DNA from: Kocuria rhizophila DC2201
GTDB lineage: Bacteria > Actinomycetota > Actinomycetes > Actinomycetales > Micrococcaceae
Reading direction: 5' to 3'
Assembly (NCBI RefSeq): GCF_000010285.1
Contig: NC_010617.1
Location: forward strand, 496,001 to 560,000
Length of the DNA stretch: 64,000 nt
Of the stretch, positions 37,003-46,201 are shown piece by piece (position 1 is the first letter of the stretch; each line of letters opens with the position of its first letter). The notes below the pieces were generated by a model, which made no database searches, had not been told where the DNA came from, and saw nothing but the letters and a program-made list of their open reading frames with translations. Made by a program: the position numbers and the translations under genes.

Positions 37003-37757
37003 ACGGCAATCCCTTCGCCGAGGTGATCCTCGACGGCTCACTGATTGCCGCGCTGCCCGTGGCCCTGCTCGCGGGCTTCGTCTCCTTCGCCTCCCCGTGC
37101 GTGCTGCCGCTGATCCCCGGGTACCTGGGCTACATCACCGGGCTCACGGGCGCGGACCTGCGCGAGCAGAAGCGCGGGCGGATCTTCTGGGGCGTGCTGC
37201 TGTTCGTCCTCGGCTTCTCCGTGGTGTTCGTGGTGATGTCCGTGGTGCTCGCCCAGCTGGGGGCGTTCGCGTGGTTCCTGGGCCAACGCTGGATCATGGT
37301 GGTGCTGGGTCTGCTGGTGGCGCTCATGGGCGTGGTGTTCCTGGGCGGCTTCTCGTGGTTCCAGCGCGACCGCAAGATCGAGCGCCGCCCACCTCCCGGG
37401 CTGTGGGGTGCACCCGTGCTCGGGATGACCTTCGGGCTGGGCTGGGCGCCGTGCATCGGGCCCACGTTCGCGGCCGTGCAGGCCCTCGCCTACGTGGACG
37501 GCGCCTCCACGGGCAAGGCCGTGGTGCTGACCGCCGCCTACTGTCTGGGACTGGGTGTCCCGTTCATCCTCATCGCCCTGGCGCTGCGCCGGGGCATGGG
37601 CGCCATGTCCTTCTTCCGCCGCCACCGCCTCACGCTGCAGCGCGTGGGCGGCGTGGTGCTCGTGCTCATCGGGCTGGCCATGGCCACGGGCGTGTGGTCC
37701 GCGCTGGTCTCCTGGATCCAGTCCGAATTCGTAACCGATTGGGTGATGCCGATATGA
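36999..37757 (+). CDS. ccdA: CcdA cytochrome c biogenesis membrane protein
   Basis: A 252-residue, six-helix membrane protein of the DsbD-transmembrane family. FASPCVLPLIPGYLGYI and LGWAPCIGPTFAAV hold the two cysteines that carry electrons from cytoplasmic thioredoxin across the membrane to TlpA. The start overlaps tlpA (ATGA) and the stop overlaps resB (ATGA), so the order tlpA, ccdA, resB is one coupled unit. Confidence 0.95.
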   Translation: MNGNPFAEVILDGSLIAALPVALLAGFVSFASPCVLPLIPGYLGYITGLTGADLREQKRGRIFWGVLLFVLGFSVVFVVMSVVLAQLGAFAWFLGQRWIMVVLGLLVALMGVVFLGGFSWFQRDRKIERRPPPGLWGAPVLGMTFGLGWAPCIGPTFAAVQALAYVDGASTGKAVVLTAAYCLGLGVPFILIALALRRGMGAMSFFRRHRLTLQRVGGVVLVLIGLAMATGVWSALVSWIQSEFVTDWVMPI

Positions 37758-39445
37758 CTTCAGCGCGCACTCCGCGTGAGCGGAACCCGAAGCGCTCCGA
37801 CGTGGAGGTCCCGGCCCTCGGCCCGGTGGGCATGCTGCGCTGGGCGTGGCGGCAGCTGACCAAGATGTCCACCGCGCTGGTGCTGCTGCTGCTGCTCGCG
37901 ATCGCCGCGGTCCCCGGCTCCCTGTTCCCCCAGCGGGTGCAGGACCCGGACGCCGTGACCAGCTACATCCAGGCCAACCCCACCATGGGGCCCTGGCTGG
38001 ACCGGCTGCAGCTCTTCGACGTGTACTCGTCCTACTGGTTCTCCTCGATCTACATCCTGCTGTTCATCTCCCTGGTGGGCTGCGTGATCCCGCGCGCGGT
38101 GCAGCACTTCAGGGCGTGGCGCTCCAAGCCCCCGCGCACCCCGCGGCGGATCTCCCGCATGCCGCAGTACCGCAAGGTCATGCTCGGCGGGCGGGACGGC
38201 GCGCCCGGCCCCACCCCGGACGAGGCCGTGGAGCAAGTCGCGGCCGCCCTGAAGAAGCGCGGCTACCGGGTGGCGCCGCAGGACCTCGGCACCGCGGCGC
38301 CGTCGGTGGCCGCGGAGCGCGGGATGCTCAAGGAAGTGGGCAACATCCTCTTCCACGTGGCGCTGCTGGCCGTGCTGATCTCCGTGGCCATCGGCTCCCT
38401 CTACGGGTACAAGGGCCAGAAGGTGGTGGTGGAGGGCGAGTCCTTCGTGAACACCCTGGTGGACTACGACTCCTTCAACCCCGGGACCAACTTCGACGCG
38501 GACTCGCTCAACCCGTTCTCGGTGCAACTGAAGTCCTTCGAGGCCACCTTCAACCGGGACACCTCGGACCCCAAGCACTACGGCCAGCCCACGGACTTCA
38601 ACGCGGACCTCACGGTCACGGACAAGCCCGGCGCCACGCCCCAGGACGTCAACCTGGCGGTCAACAAGCCGCTGAACATCGACGGCACCAAGGTGTACCT
38701 GGTGGGCAACGGCTACGCCCCCGTGATCCGCGTGAAGGACGGCAAGGGCAACGTGGCGTACGAGGGCCCCGTGGTCACGGTCCCCTCCGACTCCGTGTAC
38801 ACGTCCTCGCTGACCCTCAAGGTCCCGGACGCCGCACCGGACCAGCTGGGCTTCGTGGGGCTGCTGCTGCCCACCGCGGTCTCCCAGGAGGGCCAGATCC
38901 CCAAGTCCGTGGACCCGGCGCTGAACAACCCGGCGCTGATCCTCTCCTCGTTCTCCGGGGACCTGGGCCTGGACAGCGGCCAGCCGCAGAACGTGTACGT
39001 GCTGGACACCCAGAGGCTCACCGAGCTCAACTCCATGACCTCGGAGAACGGGCCCATCATGCTGGACGCCCAGCACCGCACCGCCGATCTGCCCGACGGC
39101 AAGGGCAGCGTGGAGTTCCTGGACGTCAAGCGCTACGTGGGCCTGGACGTGCACAGCGACCCCGGGCGGATCCCGGCGTTCATCTCCTTCCTGGTGGCGT
39201 TCGCGGGGCTGATCATGAGCCTGTTCATCGCCCGCCGCCGGGCCTGGGTGCGGGCCACCGAGACGGAGGACGCCAACGGGGTGCGGTGTACTGTTCTGGA
39301 GTACGGACTGCTGGCACGCGGTGAGGACCACCGGCTGGGCGCGGAAGCGGAAAAACTGACAGCACTGTGGACGTCACTGTGGGAGGACCGCGGTGTCCGG
39401 GAGTTCCACCTGAAATCGTCGGATGAGGCGCAGAACAATGGGTAG
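37754..39445 (+). CDS. resB: ResB cytochrome c maturation protein
   Basis: A 563-residue component of system II haem export and ligation. Three helices lie near the N-terminus (MSTALVLLLLLAIAAVPGS, SSIYILLFISLVGCVI, ILFHVALLAVLISVAIGS). A large extracytoplasmic domain and a last helix (AFISFLVAFAGLIMSLFI) follow. It works with CcsB to deliver reduced haem to apocytochrome. It overlaps ccsB by 8 bp. Length is normal for actinobacteria. Confidence 0.93.
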   Translation: MTSARTPRERNPKRSDVEVPALGPVGMLRWAWRQLTKMSTALVLLLLLAIAAVPGSLFPQRVQDPDAVTSYIQANPTMGPWLDRLQLFDVYSSYWFSSIYILLFISLVGCVIPRAVQHFRAWRSKPPRTPRRISRMPQYRKVMLGGRDGAPGPTPDEAVEQVAAALKKRGYRVAPQDLGTAAPSVAAERGMLKEVGNILFHVALLAVLISVAIGSLYGYKGQKVVVEGESFVNTLVDYDSFNPGTNFDADSLNPFSVQLKSFEATFNRDTSDPKHYGQPTDFNADLTVTDKPGATPQDVNLAVNKPLNIDGTKVYLVGNGYAPVIRVKDGKGNVAYEGPVVTVPSDSVYTSSLTLKVPDAAPDQLGFVGLLLPTAVSQEGQIPKSVDPALNNPALILSSFSGDLGLDSGQPQNVYVLDTQRLTELNSMTSENGPIMLDAQHRTADLPDGKGSVEFLDVKRYVGLDVHSDPGRIPAFISFLVAFAGLIMSLFIARRRAWVRATETEDANGVRCTVLEYGLLARGEDHRLGAEAEKLTALWTSLWEDRGVREFHLKSSDEAQNNG

Positions 39446-40553
39446 CGACATCAATGTGACTTTGGGCAACTGGAGCGAGTGGTTCATGCTCCTGGCCGCC
39501 ATGACCTACATGGTGGTGTTCGTGGCGTTCGTGTGGGACATGGCCAGCCACTCCAAGACCCTGGGGGTCCAGGAGCAGCGCGCGCGCAAGCGTGCCGAGG
39601 CTGCCGCGGAGTCCCCGCAGCTGGTGGCCGCGGGCGCGTCCCGCGGGGCCGGGGCGGCGTCGTCCTCCGGCGGTGGCAGCGTGTCCTCGCGCGAGGCCGC
39701 GGGATCGTCCGTGGCGAGCGAGTTCCGCACCTCGGCGGACAACCCCGCCCGCGCGGTGGGCGAGTTCGAGGCCCTGAACTACCGCCGCGACGCCCGCCGC
39801 CCCGCGGCCCGGGTGGCCGTGACGCTGATGGTGCTCGCGTTCGCGCTGCACGCCTTCGCCGTGATCTCCCGCGGTGTGGCCGCGGACCGCGTGCCGTGGG
39901 CCAACATGTACGAGTTCTGCAGCACCGGCGCCCTGGTGGTCTCGGGCGTGTACCTGGTCACGCTGGCCTTCAAGGACCTGCGCTTCGTGGGCCCCATGGT
40001 CTCGGGCCTCGTGCTGACCATGCTGTGCCTGGCCACCATCGCGTTCCCCACGCCGGTGTCCCCGCTGCAGCCCGCCCTGCAGTCCTACTGGCTGATCATC
40101 CACGTGTCGATCGCGGTGGCCGCCTCGGGCATCTTCACCATCACGTTCGCCATGGCCGTGCTGCAGCTGCTGCAGTCCCGCCGTGAGAAGCGCCTGGCCG
40201 CGGGCGAGGAGTCCCGCATGGGCTTCCTGCGCGCCGTGCCCAACTCGGTGACGCTCGAGAACTTCGCGTTCCGGCTCAACTCCGTGGGCTTCGTGTTCTG
40301 GACCTTCACCCTGGCCGCTGGCGCCATCTGGGCGGACCAGGCGTGGGGCCGCTTCTGGGGCTGGGACACCAAGGAGGTCTGGACCTTCGTGGTGTGGACC
40401 GTCTACGCCGCCTACATGCACGCCCGCGTGACCCGCGGCTGGAACGGCAACCGTTCCGCGTGGCTGGCGATCGCCGGCTACCTGTGCGTGGTCTTCAACT
40501 TCACCGTGGTCAACACGCTGTTCCCGGGGCTGCACTCCTACTCGGGTCTGTGA
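39438..40553 (+). CDS. ccsB: CcsB/CcsA haem exporter and cytochrome c synthase subunit
   Basis: A 371-residue membrane protein carrying the WWD haem-handling motif WGRFWGWDTKEVWTF and flanking histidines in PWANMYEF, IIHVSIA and YMHARVT regions. Together with ResB it forms the system II synthase. Between helix 1 (YMVVFVAFVWDM) and helix 2 (VAVTLMVLAFALHAF) is a polar linker of about 75 residues rich in Ala, Ser and Gly; it contains the recurring word (39654), read AASSS. The start at 39438 is 8 bp inside resB. A strong terminator follows 48 bp after the stop. Confidence 0.94.
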   Translation: MGSDINVTLGNWSEWFMLLAAMTYMVVFVAFVWDMASHSKTLGVQEQRARKRAEAAAESPQLVAAGASRGAGAASSSGGGSVSSREAAGSSVASEFRTSADNPARAVGEFEALNYRRDARRPAARVAVTLMVLAFALHAFAVISRGVAADRVPWANMYEFCSTGALVVSGVYLVTLAFKDLRFVGPMVSGLVLTMLCLATIAFPTPVSPLQPALQSYWLIIHVSIAVAASGIFTITFAMAVLQLLQSRREKRLAAGEESRMGFLRAVPNSVTLENFAFRLNSVGFVFWTFTLAAGAIWADQAWGRFWGWDTKEVWTFVVWTVYAAYMHARVTRGWNGNRSAWLAIAGYLCVVFNFTVVNTLFPGLHSYSGL

Positions 40554-40601
40554 CCTCGCGGCCGGGTGGCGCCGACGACGCCGCCCGCGCCCCCATACGG
40601 C

Positions 40602-40642
40602 AGAGCCCGCCTCCGCATGTGCTTGCGGAGGCGGGCTCTTTT
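40602..40642. terminator. Rho-independent terminator after ccsB
   Basis: A perfect 16-bp stem (40602-40617 with 40624-40639) around TGTGCT, followed by a T-run. It is the clearest intrinsic terminator in the window. It lies between convergent genes and may serve both. Confidence 0.88.
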
Positions 40643-40700
40643 CGTGTGCATCCCGGGGTGCAGGAGACGGGCCCGGGTGCGGCGGAGACCACCGCCTGCG

Positions 40701-41252
40701 TCAGGATCGCGGGTCGGTGTCCTCTGCTGCGGGGTGGTTCTCGGTCGGGCCCTCGTCACCCGGGTTCTCCCGGCGGGGCTGCGGTTCTCGCGGATCAGTG
40801 CCGCGGGAATCGGTGCCCTGTGAATCGGTGCCGCGGAAATTGGTGCCTCGGGAATCGGCGTCCGGGGCGCTCGTGCCGTCCTCGGCGTCGTCCGTGCCGG
40901 GGCGGGCGCCGGGGGCGCGGCCCGTGCGCTTGAGCTCGTTCTCCCACTCCTGCAACCGGCGTGCCTGCTCCTGCTGCTTGCGGCGCTCCTCGAGGTTGCG
41001 CAGGAACTGGGGGTCGTCGTCCGGCCCGCGGCCGCGCTCGGGGGCGCGGGCGGCGTCGTCCTGCCGGGGGCGTCCGAAGAAGAGCCACAGCAGCGCGCCC
41101 ACCACCGGCAGCAGCAGGATCACCAGCAGCCAGGCGCCCTTGGGGATGGCCCGCACGCGGTACCGGTCCGACTGCGCACACTCGATGAGCGCGTAGATGA
41201 TGACGCCCACCGCGAGCGCACCCGCGGTGATGATGAGAATCGCTCTGCCCAT
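40701..41252 (-). CDS. PLDc_N-domain membrane protein with tandem-repeat tail
   Basis: A 183-residue protein. Two helices at the N-terminus (ILIITAGALAVGVIIYALIE and AWLLVILLLPVVGALLWLFF, the latter ending FGRPR) match the PLDc_N domain, a two-helix module found ahead of cardiolipin synthase-type enzymes or alone. No phospholipase D HKD motif follows. The C-terminal half is charged, with a coiled-coil-like segment (LEERRKQQEQARRLQEWENEL) read at about 40930-40995, then repeats of the RGTDS type encoded by a 15-bp tandem array. The function is unknown. It is convergent with ccsB. Confidence 0.75.
   Translation of the reverse strand: MGRAILIITAGALAVGVIIYALIECAQSDRYRVRAIPKGAWLLVILLLPVVGALLWLFFGRPRQDDAARAPERGRGPDDDPQFLRNLEERRKQQEQARRLQEWENELKRTGRAPGARPGTDDAEDGTSAPDADSRGTNFRGTDSQGTDSRGTDPREPQPRRENPGDEGPTENHPAAEDTDPRS
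40794..40868. repeat. Five 15-bp tandem repeats in the PLDc_N gene
   Basis: Five imperfect 15-bp units of the form ATCGGTGCCGCGGGA. They encode the five-residue repeats RGTDS/RGTNF/QGTDS on the minus strand. As 15 is a multiple of three, copy number can change without a frameshift. Confidence 0.85.
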
Positions 41253-41528
41253 GCGTGTCATCCTAGGCGAGCGGGCCGGGTGCACCCCGTTCATGGCGCG
41301 CGGTCCGGGGAAGCGGCGGGCACGAGCGCCGCGGCGCCGTGCGCCGACCGTGCCCGGGAGCCGGGCGTGGCCGGGCGGGGGCGGCGGGCAGGGCGGCGTC
41401 GCGGACGTGGGCGGTGACGGACAGCGGGCACGCACCTCGCACGCACCCACCGGCCCAGCGAGGTTGTGCGGGGACGGGGCGGGCGCCCACCGGGGGCGTG
41501 CCCCCGGGGAGCACCCAGGGCGCACGCT

Positions 41529-41534
41529 TAGACT
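41529..41534 (+). promoter_or_regulatory. -10-like TAGACT, leaderless position
   Basis: TAGACT ends 6 nt before the GTG at 41541; no Shine-Dalgarno is present. Confidence 0.42.
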
Positions 41535-41540
41535 GGTGCC

Positions 41541-41819
41541 GTGAACTTCGTGAAGTATTCCCTGCTGCGCCTGGGCATCCTGGTGGTCCTGTTCCTGCTG
41601 TTCATGCTCGCGGGCCTGGGACTCGTGTTCTCCGGGATCGCCGCCGTGCTGGCCGCGTTTGCCATCTGCTACATCTTCTTCCCCAAGCTGCACTATGCCG
41701 CCGGGCAGGACTTCCACCGCTTCATCTCCCGCTCGCCCAAGCCCGCCAACCGCGTGGCGCTGGAGGACCAGGAGATCGAGGACACGTACACGGACGCCGA
41801 GTCCCGCAAGGACGTCTGA
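41541..41819 (+). CDS. DUF4229 small membrane protein
   Basis: A 92-residue protein with two helices (LLRLGILVVLFLLFMLAGLG and IAAVLAAFAICYIFFPKL) and a hydrophilic tail (ISRSPKPANRVALEDQEIED). This fits DUF4229, a family found next to menA in actinobacteria; function is unknown. The GTG at 41541 has a -10-like TAGACT just upstream. It is convergent with menA with 6 bp between stops. Confidence 0.82.
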   Translation: MNFVKYSLLRLGILVVLFLLFMLAGLGLVFSGIAAVLAAFAICYIFFPKLHYAAGQDFHRFISRSPKPANRVALEDQEIEDTYTDAESRKDV

Positions 41820-41825
41820 GCGGGC

Positions 41826-42710
41826 TCAGCCCACGTACTGGTAGACCAGCACCGCCACCGCGTACAGCACGGTGACACCCAGGTTGATGAACCCGCACTG
41901 TTTGAGCACGGGGATCAGCTCGCGCCGCTCGGGGGTCTGGAGCACCGTGCTCGCCGCGCCCACGGCCAGCGGGCTCATGGCGTAGACCAGCAGCACCCAG
42001 GGGTTGTGGGGCACCAGCAGCAGCGGCAGGAGCATGCCCACGAGCAGCTCCGCCGTGAACGCGAGGCGCGCCCGGGGATCGCCGAGCCGCACCGCCAGGG
42101 TCTGCTTGCCCACCTCCCGGTCACCGGGGATGTCCCGCACGTTGTTGGCCATGAGCAGCGCGCACGCGAACAGCCCGGTGGAGACGGACATGACCCACGC
42201 GTCCGCGTTCAGCCGCCCCGCCTGGGTGAGCGTGGTGCCCAGGGTGGCCACGAGCCCGAAGAAGATGAACACGAACACGTCCCCGAGGCCCATGTAGCCG
42301 TAGGGTTTGCGCCCGCCCGTGTAGCCCCAGGCCGCGGCAATCGCCAGCAGACCCACGAGCGCGAGCCACCACTGCTGGGAGAGCACCACGAGCGCGGCAC
42401 CGGCCAGCGCGGCCACCCCGAAGCACGCGAACGCGGCCAGCCTGACCTGGTGGGGAGCGGCGGCCCCGGAGCCGGTGAGCCGCAGGGGCCCCACGCGCTC
42501 GTCATCGGTGCCGCGCACGCCGTCCGAGTAGTCGTTGGCGTAGTTCACACCCACCTGCAGGGCAAGCGCGACGACCAGCGCGAGCAGCGCCGGGCCGATC
42601 CGCGCGCCGAACATGGCCTGCGCGGCCGCGGTTCCGGCGATCACGGGTGCCGCGGCCATGGGCAGTGTGCGGAGCCGCGCCCCCTCGACCCACTGAGCTG
42701 GTGTGGCCAC
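41826..42710 (-). CDS. menA: 1,4-dihydroxy-2-naphthoate polyprenyltransferase
   Basis: A 294-residue UbiA-family membrane enzyme that attaches the isoprenoid chain in menaquinone synthesis. The first Asp-rich motif is NYANDYSDGVRGTDDER and the second NNVRDIPGDREVGKQTLAV; about eight helices surround them. The GTG at 42710 follows GAAAGGTTGCACC. menE and menB are next on the same strand, in an actinobacterial order known from mycobacteria. Confidence 0.95.
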   Translation of the reverse strand: MATPAQWVEGARLRTLPMAAAPVIAGTAAAQAMFGARIGPALLALVVALALQVGVNYANDYSDGVRGTDDERVGPLRLTGSGAAAPHQVRLAAFACFGVAALAGAALVVLSQQWWLALVGLLAIAAAWGYTGGRKPYGYMGLGDVFVFIFFGLVATLGTTLTQAGRLNADAWVMSVSTGLFACALLMANNVRDIPGDREVGKQTLAVRLGDPRARLAFTAELLVGMLLPLLLVPHNPWVLLVYAMSPLAVGAASTVLQTPERRELIPVLKQCGFINLGVTVLYAVAVLVYQYVG

Positions 42711-42967
42711 GGTGCAACCTTTCGTGAACTGACGGCGAATTCATCCCATTGTCCCACGCGCTGTGCAGGTGCACATGCCACCGGGCGCCCGGGGTTGTCG
42801 GGCCTGTCGGCGCACGATGCCGCCCGCCCCGGCCGATGCCCCGGGCGTCCGGGGAGGGCGTGGGGGTGGGCCAGGGGACTGCGACAGGGACGTCCAACCG
42901 GTGGGGGTCCCCGCGGCGCAGGGCGGCGAGCTCTGACGTGTCGGGCGTTCGGTGCTGCCGGAACGGG

Positions 42968-43480
42968 TCAGGGGGCCTCCACCGTGGTCTCCCGCAGCTC
43001 GGGATTCCAGCGGCGCAGCGCGGTGACCTCCAGGATCTCCGGCGCCGGGCTGGCACCGAGGACCTCGAGGGCCCGGGCCACGGTGGGCCCGTCCATACGC
43101 TTGGCCAGGGTCACGTGCGGGACCCACGGCCGGGACTCCTCGGGGCCGTCCGTTTGCAGAGCCCGGAGGTCCTCGACGGCCGTGAGCACCGCGGCCGGGA
43201 CCGCCAGCGCCTCGGCCAGCACCCACGGGCCCCTGCCCAGGACCACGAGGCCCGTGACGGGCAGGGTGCACGGCAGCAGGGTCCCGAACAGCTCCCTGGC
43301 ACGCTGCAGCACCGACTCCTCGAAGCGCGGTGCGGACAGCACCGTCACGTGCGGGGCGTTGGATGATCCGCGGTGGCGGGCCAGGTTGGGCAGCCCCGCG
43401 CGCTCGAGGGCGTCCCAGCGCTCACGGATCGCGGCGTCGTGGGCGGGGGAGAACACGAGGTCCAGGGAGTGCAGGGGCAT
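42968..43480 (-). CDS. 2'-5' RNA ligase-like 2H phosphoesterase
   Basis: A 170-residue protein with two HxT motifs, PHVTVLSAP and PHVTLAKRM, about 75 residues apart, as in the 2H family (LigT, cyclic phosphodiesterases). The substrate is unknown; RNA 2',3'-cyclic phosphate or 2'-5' linked oligonucleotides are the usual ones. GGAGGATCC precedes the ATG at 43480. It follows menE with 11 bp between, so it is probably co-transcribed although not part of the menaquinone pathway. Confidence 0.82.
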   Translation of the reverse strand: MPLHSLDLVFSPAHDAAIRERWDALERAGLPNLARHRGSSNAPHVTVLSAPRFEESVLQRARELFGTLLPCTLPVTGLVVLGRGPWVLAEALAVPAAVLTAVEDLRALQTDGPEESRPWVPHVTLAKRMDGPTVARALEVLGASPAPEILEVTALRRWNPELRETTVEAP

Positions 43481-43491
43481 GGATCCTCCGG

Positions 43492-45048
43492 TCAGGACGA
43501 AGCGCGGTCCGGGTGCTGGGGCCCCTGCCGGGGTGCACTCGGTCGCTCGTCCGACGCCTGCGGGGGTGCTGCGGGTTCCTCGGTGAACAACGCCCCGGCG
43601 GCCCTGCGGTCCGGCTTGCCGGTGGTCAGCAGCGGCAGGTGCGCCACGTGGCGCCACTGCTTGGGAACGGCGGGGGCGCCCAGGCGTTCGCGGACGGCCC
43701 GGGAGAGGTCGTGCTCCAGATCCCGATGCTCGGGGGAGGAGCCCTGCGACCGGGTGCCTTCGTGGGATCGGGGATTCCGCGCGGCCACGACCGCGGCCAC
43801 GGTCTGCCCCCACTCCGGGTGCGCCACCGGCACCACGAGCGCCTGGCGGACCCGTTCATCCGCCAGCAGCACCTCGGCGACCCGACCCGCGGAGACCTTC
43901 ACGCCGCCGGTGTTGATCACGTCGTCGGTGCGGCCCAGCACGGTGAGCCGGCCGTGCTCGTCCAGGCTGCCGAGGTCGTCGGTGCGGTACCAGCGCCGCC
44001 CGTCCGCCACGCGGAAGTGCGCGGCGGTTTGCTCGGGGTCGTCCAGGTAGCCCGAGGCAACCACCTCACCTCCCAGCCAGATGCGGCCCTCGACCGGTGC
44101 CACCGGGGACGGTTCACTGGCAGAACCTGCCGCCACGGAGGGAGCCACCGCCGACCCCGCCTCTGCGGGCAAGGTCCCCGCAGCCCCCACCTCTGCGGGC
44201 GAGTTCCCCACCGGCCCATCCTCGGCAGAGGAAGTTCCCATGGACTGCTCCTCGGCGGGAGGGGTGCTCGGTGCGGGGATGTGCGCGAGGTGGGGATCGG
44301 CGTCGTCGGGCAGGAGGCGGACGGTGACCGTGTCGAGAGGCACCCCGTTGTAGACGCAGCCCCCGCACGTCTCCGACATGCCGTACGTGCGGACCACCCG
44401 CACTCCGGAGGCGTCGGCCAGGGCCGCCAGCGCAGGGGAGAGGGGGGAGCCGCCCACGAGCACGGCGTCGAAGCGCGTGAGCGCCGCCACCGCGCGGGAA
44501 TCCGGGGAGCCGTCCGCCGGGTCCAGGATGCGCTGCAGCTGGGTGGGCACCACGGACACGTAGCGCACCGCGTGGTCCATGCTCTCGGCGGCATGTGCGA
44601 ACGCCTCGGGGGTGAAGTGCTCCGCGCCCAGGACCACCGGGGTGGTGCCCGCGAGCACCGAGCGTGCCAGGACCTGCACCCCGGCCACGTAGTGCGCGGG
44701 CAGGCACAGCATCCACTGGCCGGGCCCGGAGGTTGCGCGCTCGGTGGCCCGTCCGGAGGCGGTCAGGGCCTCCGAACTCAGCACGGTCTTCTTGGGGCGT
44801 CCCGTGGAGCCCGAGGTGGCCACGACCACCGCGGGCCCCGGGCGGGACAGCACCGCCCGCAGCCGGGGCAGCAGCTCGGCGGGGTCCCCCGCCACGGGGC
44901 CGTCCAGCAGCACGACGTCGCTCGGCAGCTCCGCGGCCTGCGGGGCGTCGAGCGGGTGGCCAGGCTCTGGTCCGGAAACGGAGGAGCCGGACCCGCGGGG
45001 GGCGGGCACGGCGTCGTCGTCGGGGAAGGGGGTGGAACCGGGGCTCAC
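43492..45048 (-). CDS. menE: o-Succinylbenzoate-CoA ligase with a repeat insert
   Basis: A 518-residue AMP-forming ligase for menaquinone synthesis. VVATSGSTGRPKKTVLSS is the phosphate loop, RTYGMSETCGGCVYNG the A5 motif, WYRTDDLGSLDEHGRLTVLG A7 and TTGKPDRRA carries the catalytic lysine. The core is normal. An insert of about 55 residues just after LLPDDADPH and before EGRIWLGGE is unusual: it is made of degenerate 10-residue units beginning AE (AEDGPVGNSP, AEVGAAGTLP, AEAGSAVAPS). The start is uncertain; GTG at 45048 is the best available and has no ribosome binding site. Confidence 0.9.
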   Translation of the reverse strand: MSPGSTPFPDDDAVPAPRGSGSSVSGPEPGHPLDAPQAAELPSDVVLLDGPVAGDPAELLPRLRAVLSRPGPAVVVATSGSTGRPKKTVLSSEALTASGRATERATSGPGQWMLCLPAHYVAGVQVLARSVLAGTTPVVLGAEHFTPEAFAHAAESMDHAVRYVSVVPTQLQRILDPADGSPDSRAVAALTRFDAVLVGGSPLSPALAALADASGVRVVRTYGMSETCGGCVYNGVPLDTVTVRLLPDDADPHLAHIPAPSTPPAEEQSMGTSSAEDGPVGNSPAEVGAAGTLPAEAGSAVAPSVAAGSASEPSPVAPVEGRIWLGGEVVASGYLDDPEQTAAHFRVADGRRWYRTDDLGSLDEHGRLTVLGRTDDVINTGGVKVSAGRVAEVLLADERVRQALVVPVAHPEWGQTVAAVVAARNPRSHEGTRSQGSSPEHRDLEHDLSRAVRERLGAPAVPKQWRHVAHLPLLTTGKPDRRAAGALFTEEPAAPPQASDERPSAPRQGPQHPDRASS

Positions 45049-45056
45049 GCGGCGGC

Positions 45057-46013
45057 TCAGAAGTAGTAGGGGAACGCGGACCAGTCCGGGTCCCGCTTCT
45101 GCAGGAAGGCGTCGCGGCCCTCCACGGCTTCGTCCGTCATGTAACCCATGCGGGTGGCCTCCCCGGCGAAGACCTGCTGGCCCACCATGCCGTCGTCCGG
45201 GAGGTTGAACGCGTACTTGAGCATGCGCACGGCCTGCGGGGACTGGGCGGTGATCTTCCGGGCCCACTCCAGGGCGGTGGACTCGAGCTCGGCGTGGGGG
45301 ACCACGCGGTTCACGGCACCCATGCGGTGCATGTCCTCGGCGGAATACTCATCGGCCAGGAAGAAGATCTCCCGGGCGAACTTCTGGCCCACCTGGCGGG
45401 CGAGCAGCGCGGAACCGTAGCCGGCGTCGAACGAGCCCACGGTGGCGTCCGTCTGCTTGAACTTCCCGTGCTCGGCGGAGGCGATGGTGAGGTCGCACAC
45501 CACGTGCAGCGAGTGCCCGCCGCCAGCGGCCCAGCCCGAGACCGCCGCGATCACCACCTTGGGCATCGTGCGGATCAGGCGCTGCACCTCCAGGATGTGC
45601 AGGCGCCCGGCGCGGGCGGGGTCGATGGAGTCCGCGGTCTCGCCCTCGGCGTAGTGGTAGCCGTCCCGGCCGCGGATGCGCTGGTCCCCGCCGGAGCAGA
45701 ACGCCCAGCCGCCGTCCTTGGCGGAGGGTCCGTTGCCGGTGAGGATCACGGCGCCCACGTCCGAGGACATGCGGGCGTGGTCCAGCGTGCGGTAGAGCTC
45801 GTCCACGGTGCCGGGGCGGAACGCGTTGCGCACCTCCGGACGGTCGAACGCGATGCGCACCCACGGGAGGTCCTTCACCACGGCGCCGCTGGCATCCCGC
45901 TCCACCCCGCGGTGGTAGGTGATGTCCTGCAGATCGGTGAAGCCCTCCACGGGCCGCCACTGCTGGGGGTCGAAGATCCCGGACACCCGGTCCGGAAGTT
46001 GCGCGTTGGTCAT
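45057..46013 (-). CDS. menB: 1,4-dihydroxy-2-naphthoyl-CoA synthase
   Basis: A 318-residue crotonase-fold enzyme that closes the second ring of naphthoate. WAFCSGGDQRIRG and SGWAAGGGHSLHVVCDL are the oxyanion-hole and family signatures; TVGSFDAGYGSA and the C-terminal DWSAFPYYF are typical of MenB. The ATG at 46013 gives the standard N-terminus; a longer reading adds Pro/Arg-rich sequence. menE follows 8 bp later on the same strand. Confidence 0.96.
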   Translation of the reverse strand: MTNAQLPDRVSGIFDPQQWRPVEGFTDLQDITYHRGVERDASGAVVKDLPWVRIAFDRPEVRNAFRPGTVDELYRTLDHARMSSDVGAVILTGNGPSAKDGGWAFCSGGDQRIRGRDGYHYAEGETADSIDPARAGRLHILEVQRLIRTMPKVVIAAVSGWAAGGGHSLHVVCDLTIASAEHGKFKQTDATVGSFDAGYGSALLARQVGQKFAREIFFLADEYSAEDMHRMGAVNRVVPHAELESTALEWARKITAQSPQAVRMLKYAFNLPDDGMVGQQVFAGEATRMGYMTDEAVEGRDAFLQKRDPDWSAFPYYF

Positions 46014-46201
46014 GGGTACCACTGTAGGACGGGGTGGGCGGTGCCCTCGCCCGCCCTCGATGGCCGGTGCCACCCCCGCCCGCCCGGGCACCTGCATTTG
46101 CTCTGTCAGTGCAGATTTCGGGTCGCTGGGCTGTCTTTGTTCCACTAGATTGTCCGGGGCGCCGGGGAAGTTCTCCGCCCGTCACGCGGAAAGGACCTGC
46201 C

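Noticed and set aside
40794-40868. CRISPR-like repeats
   Set aside because: Units are adjacent with no spacers and keep the reading frame; a coding tandem repeat.
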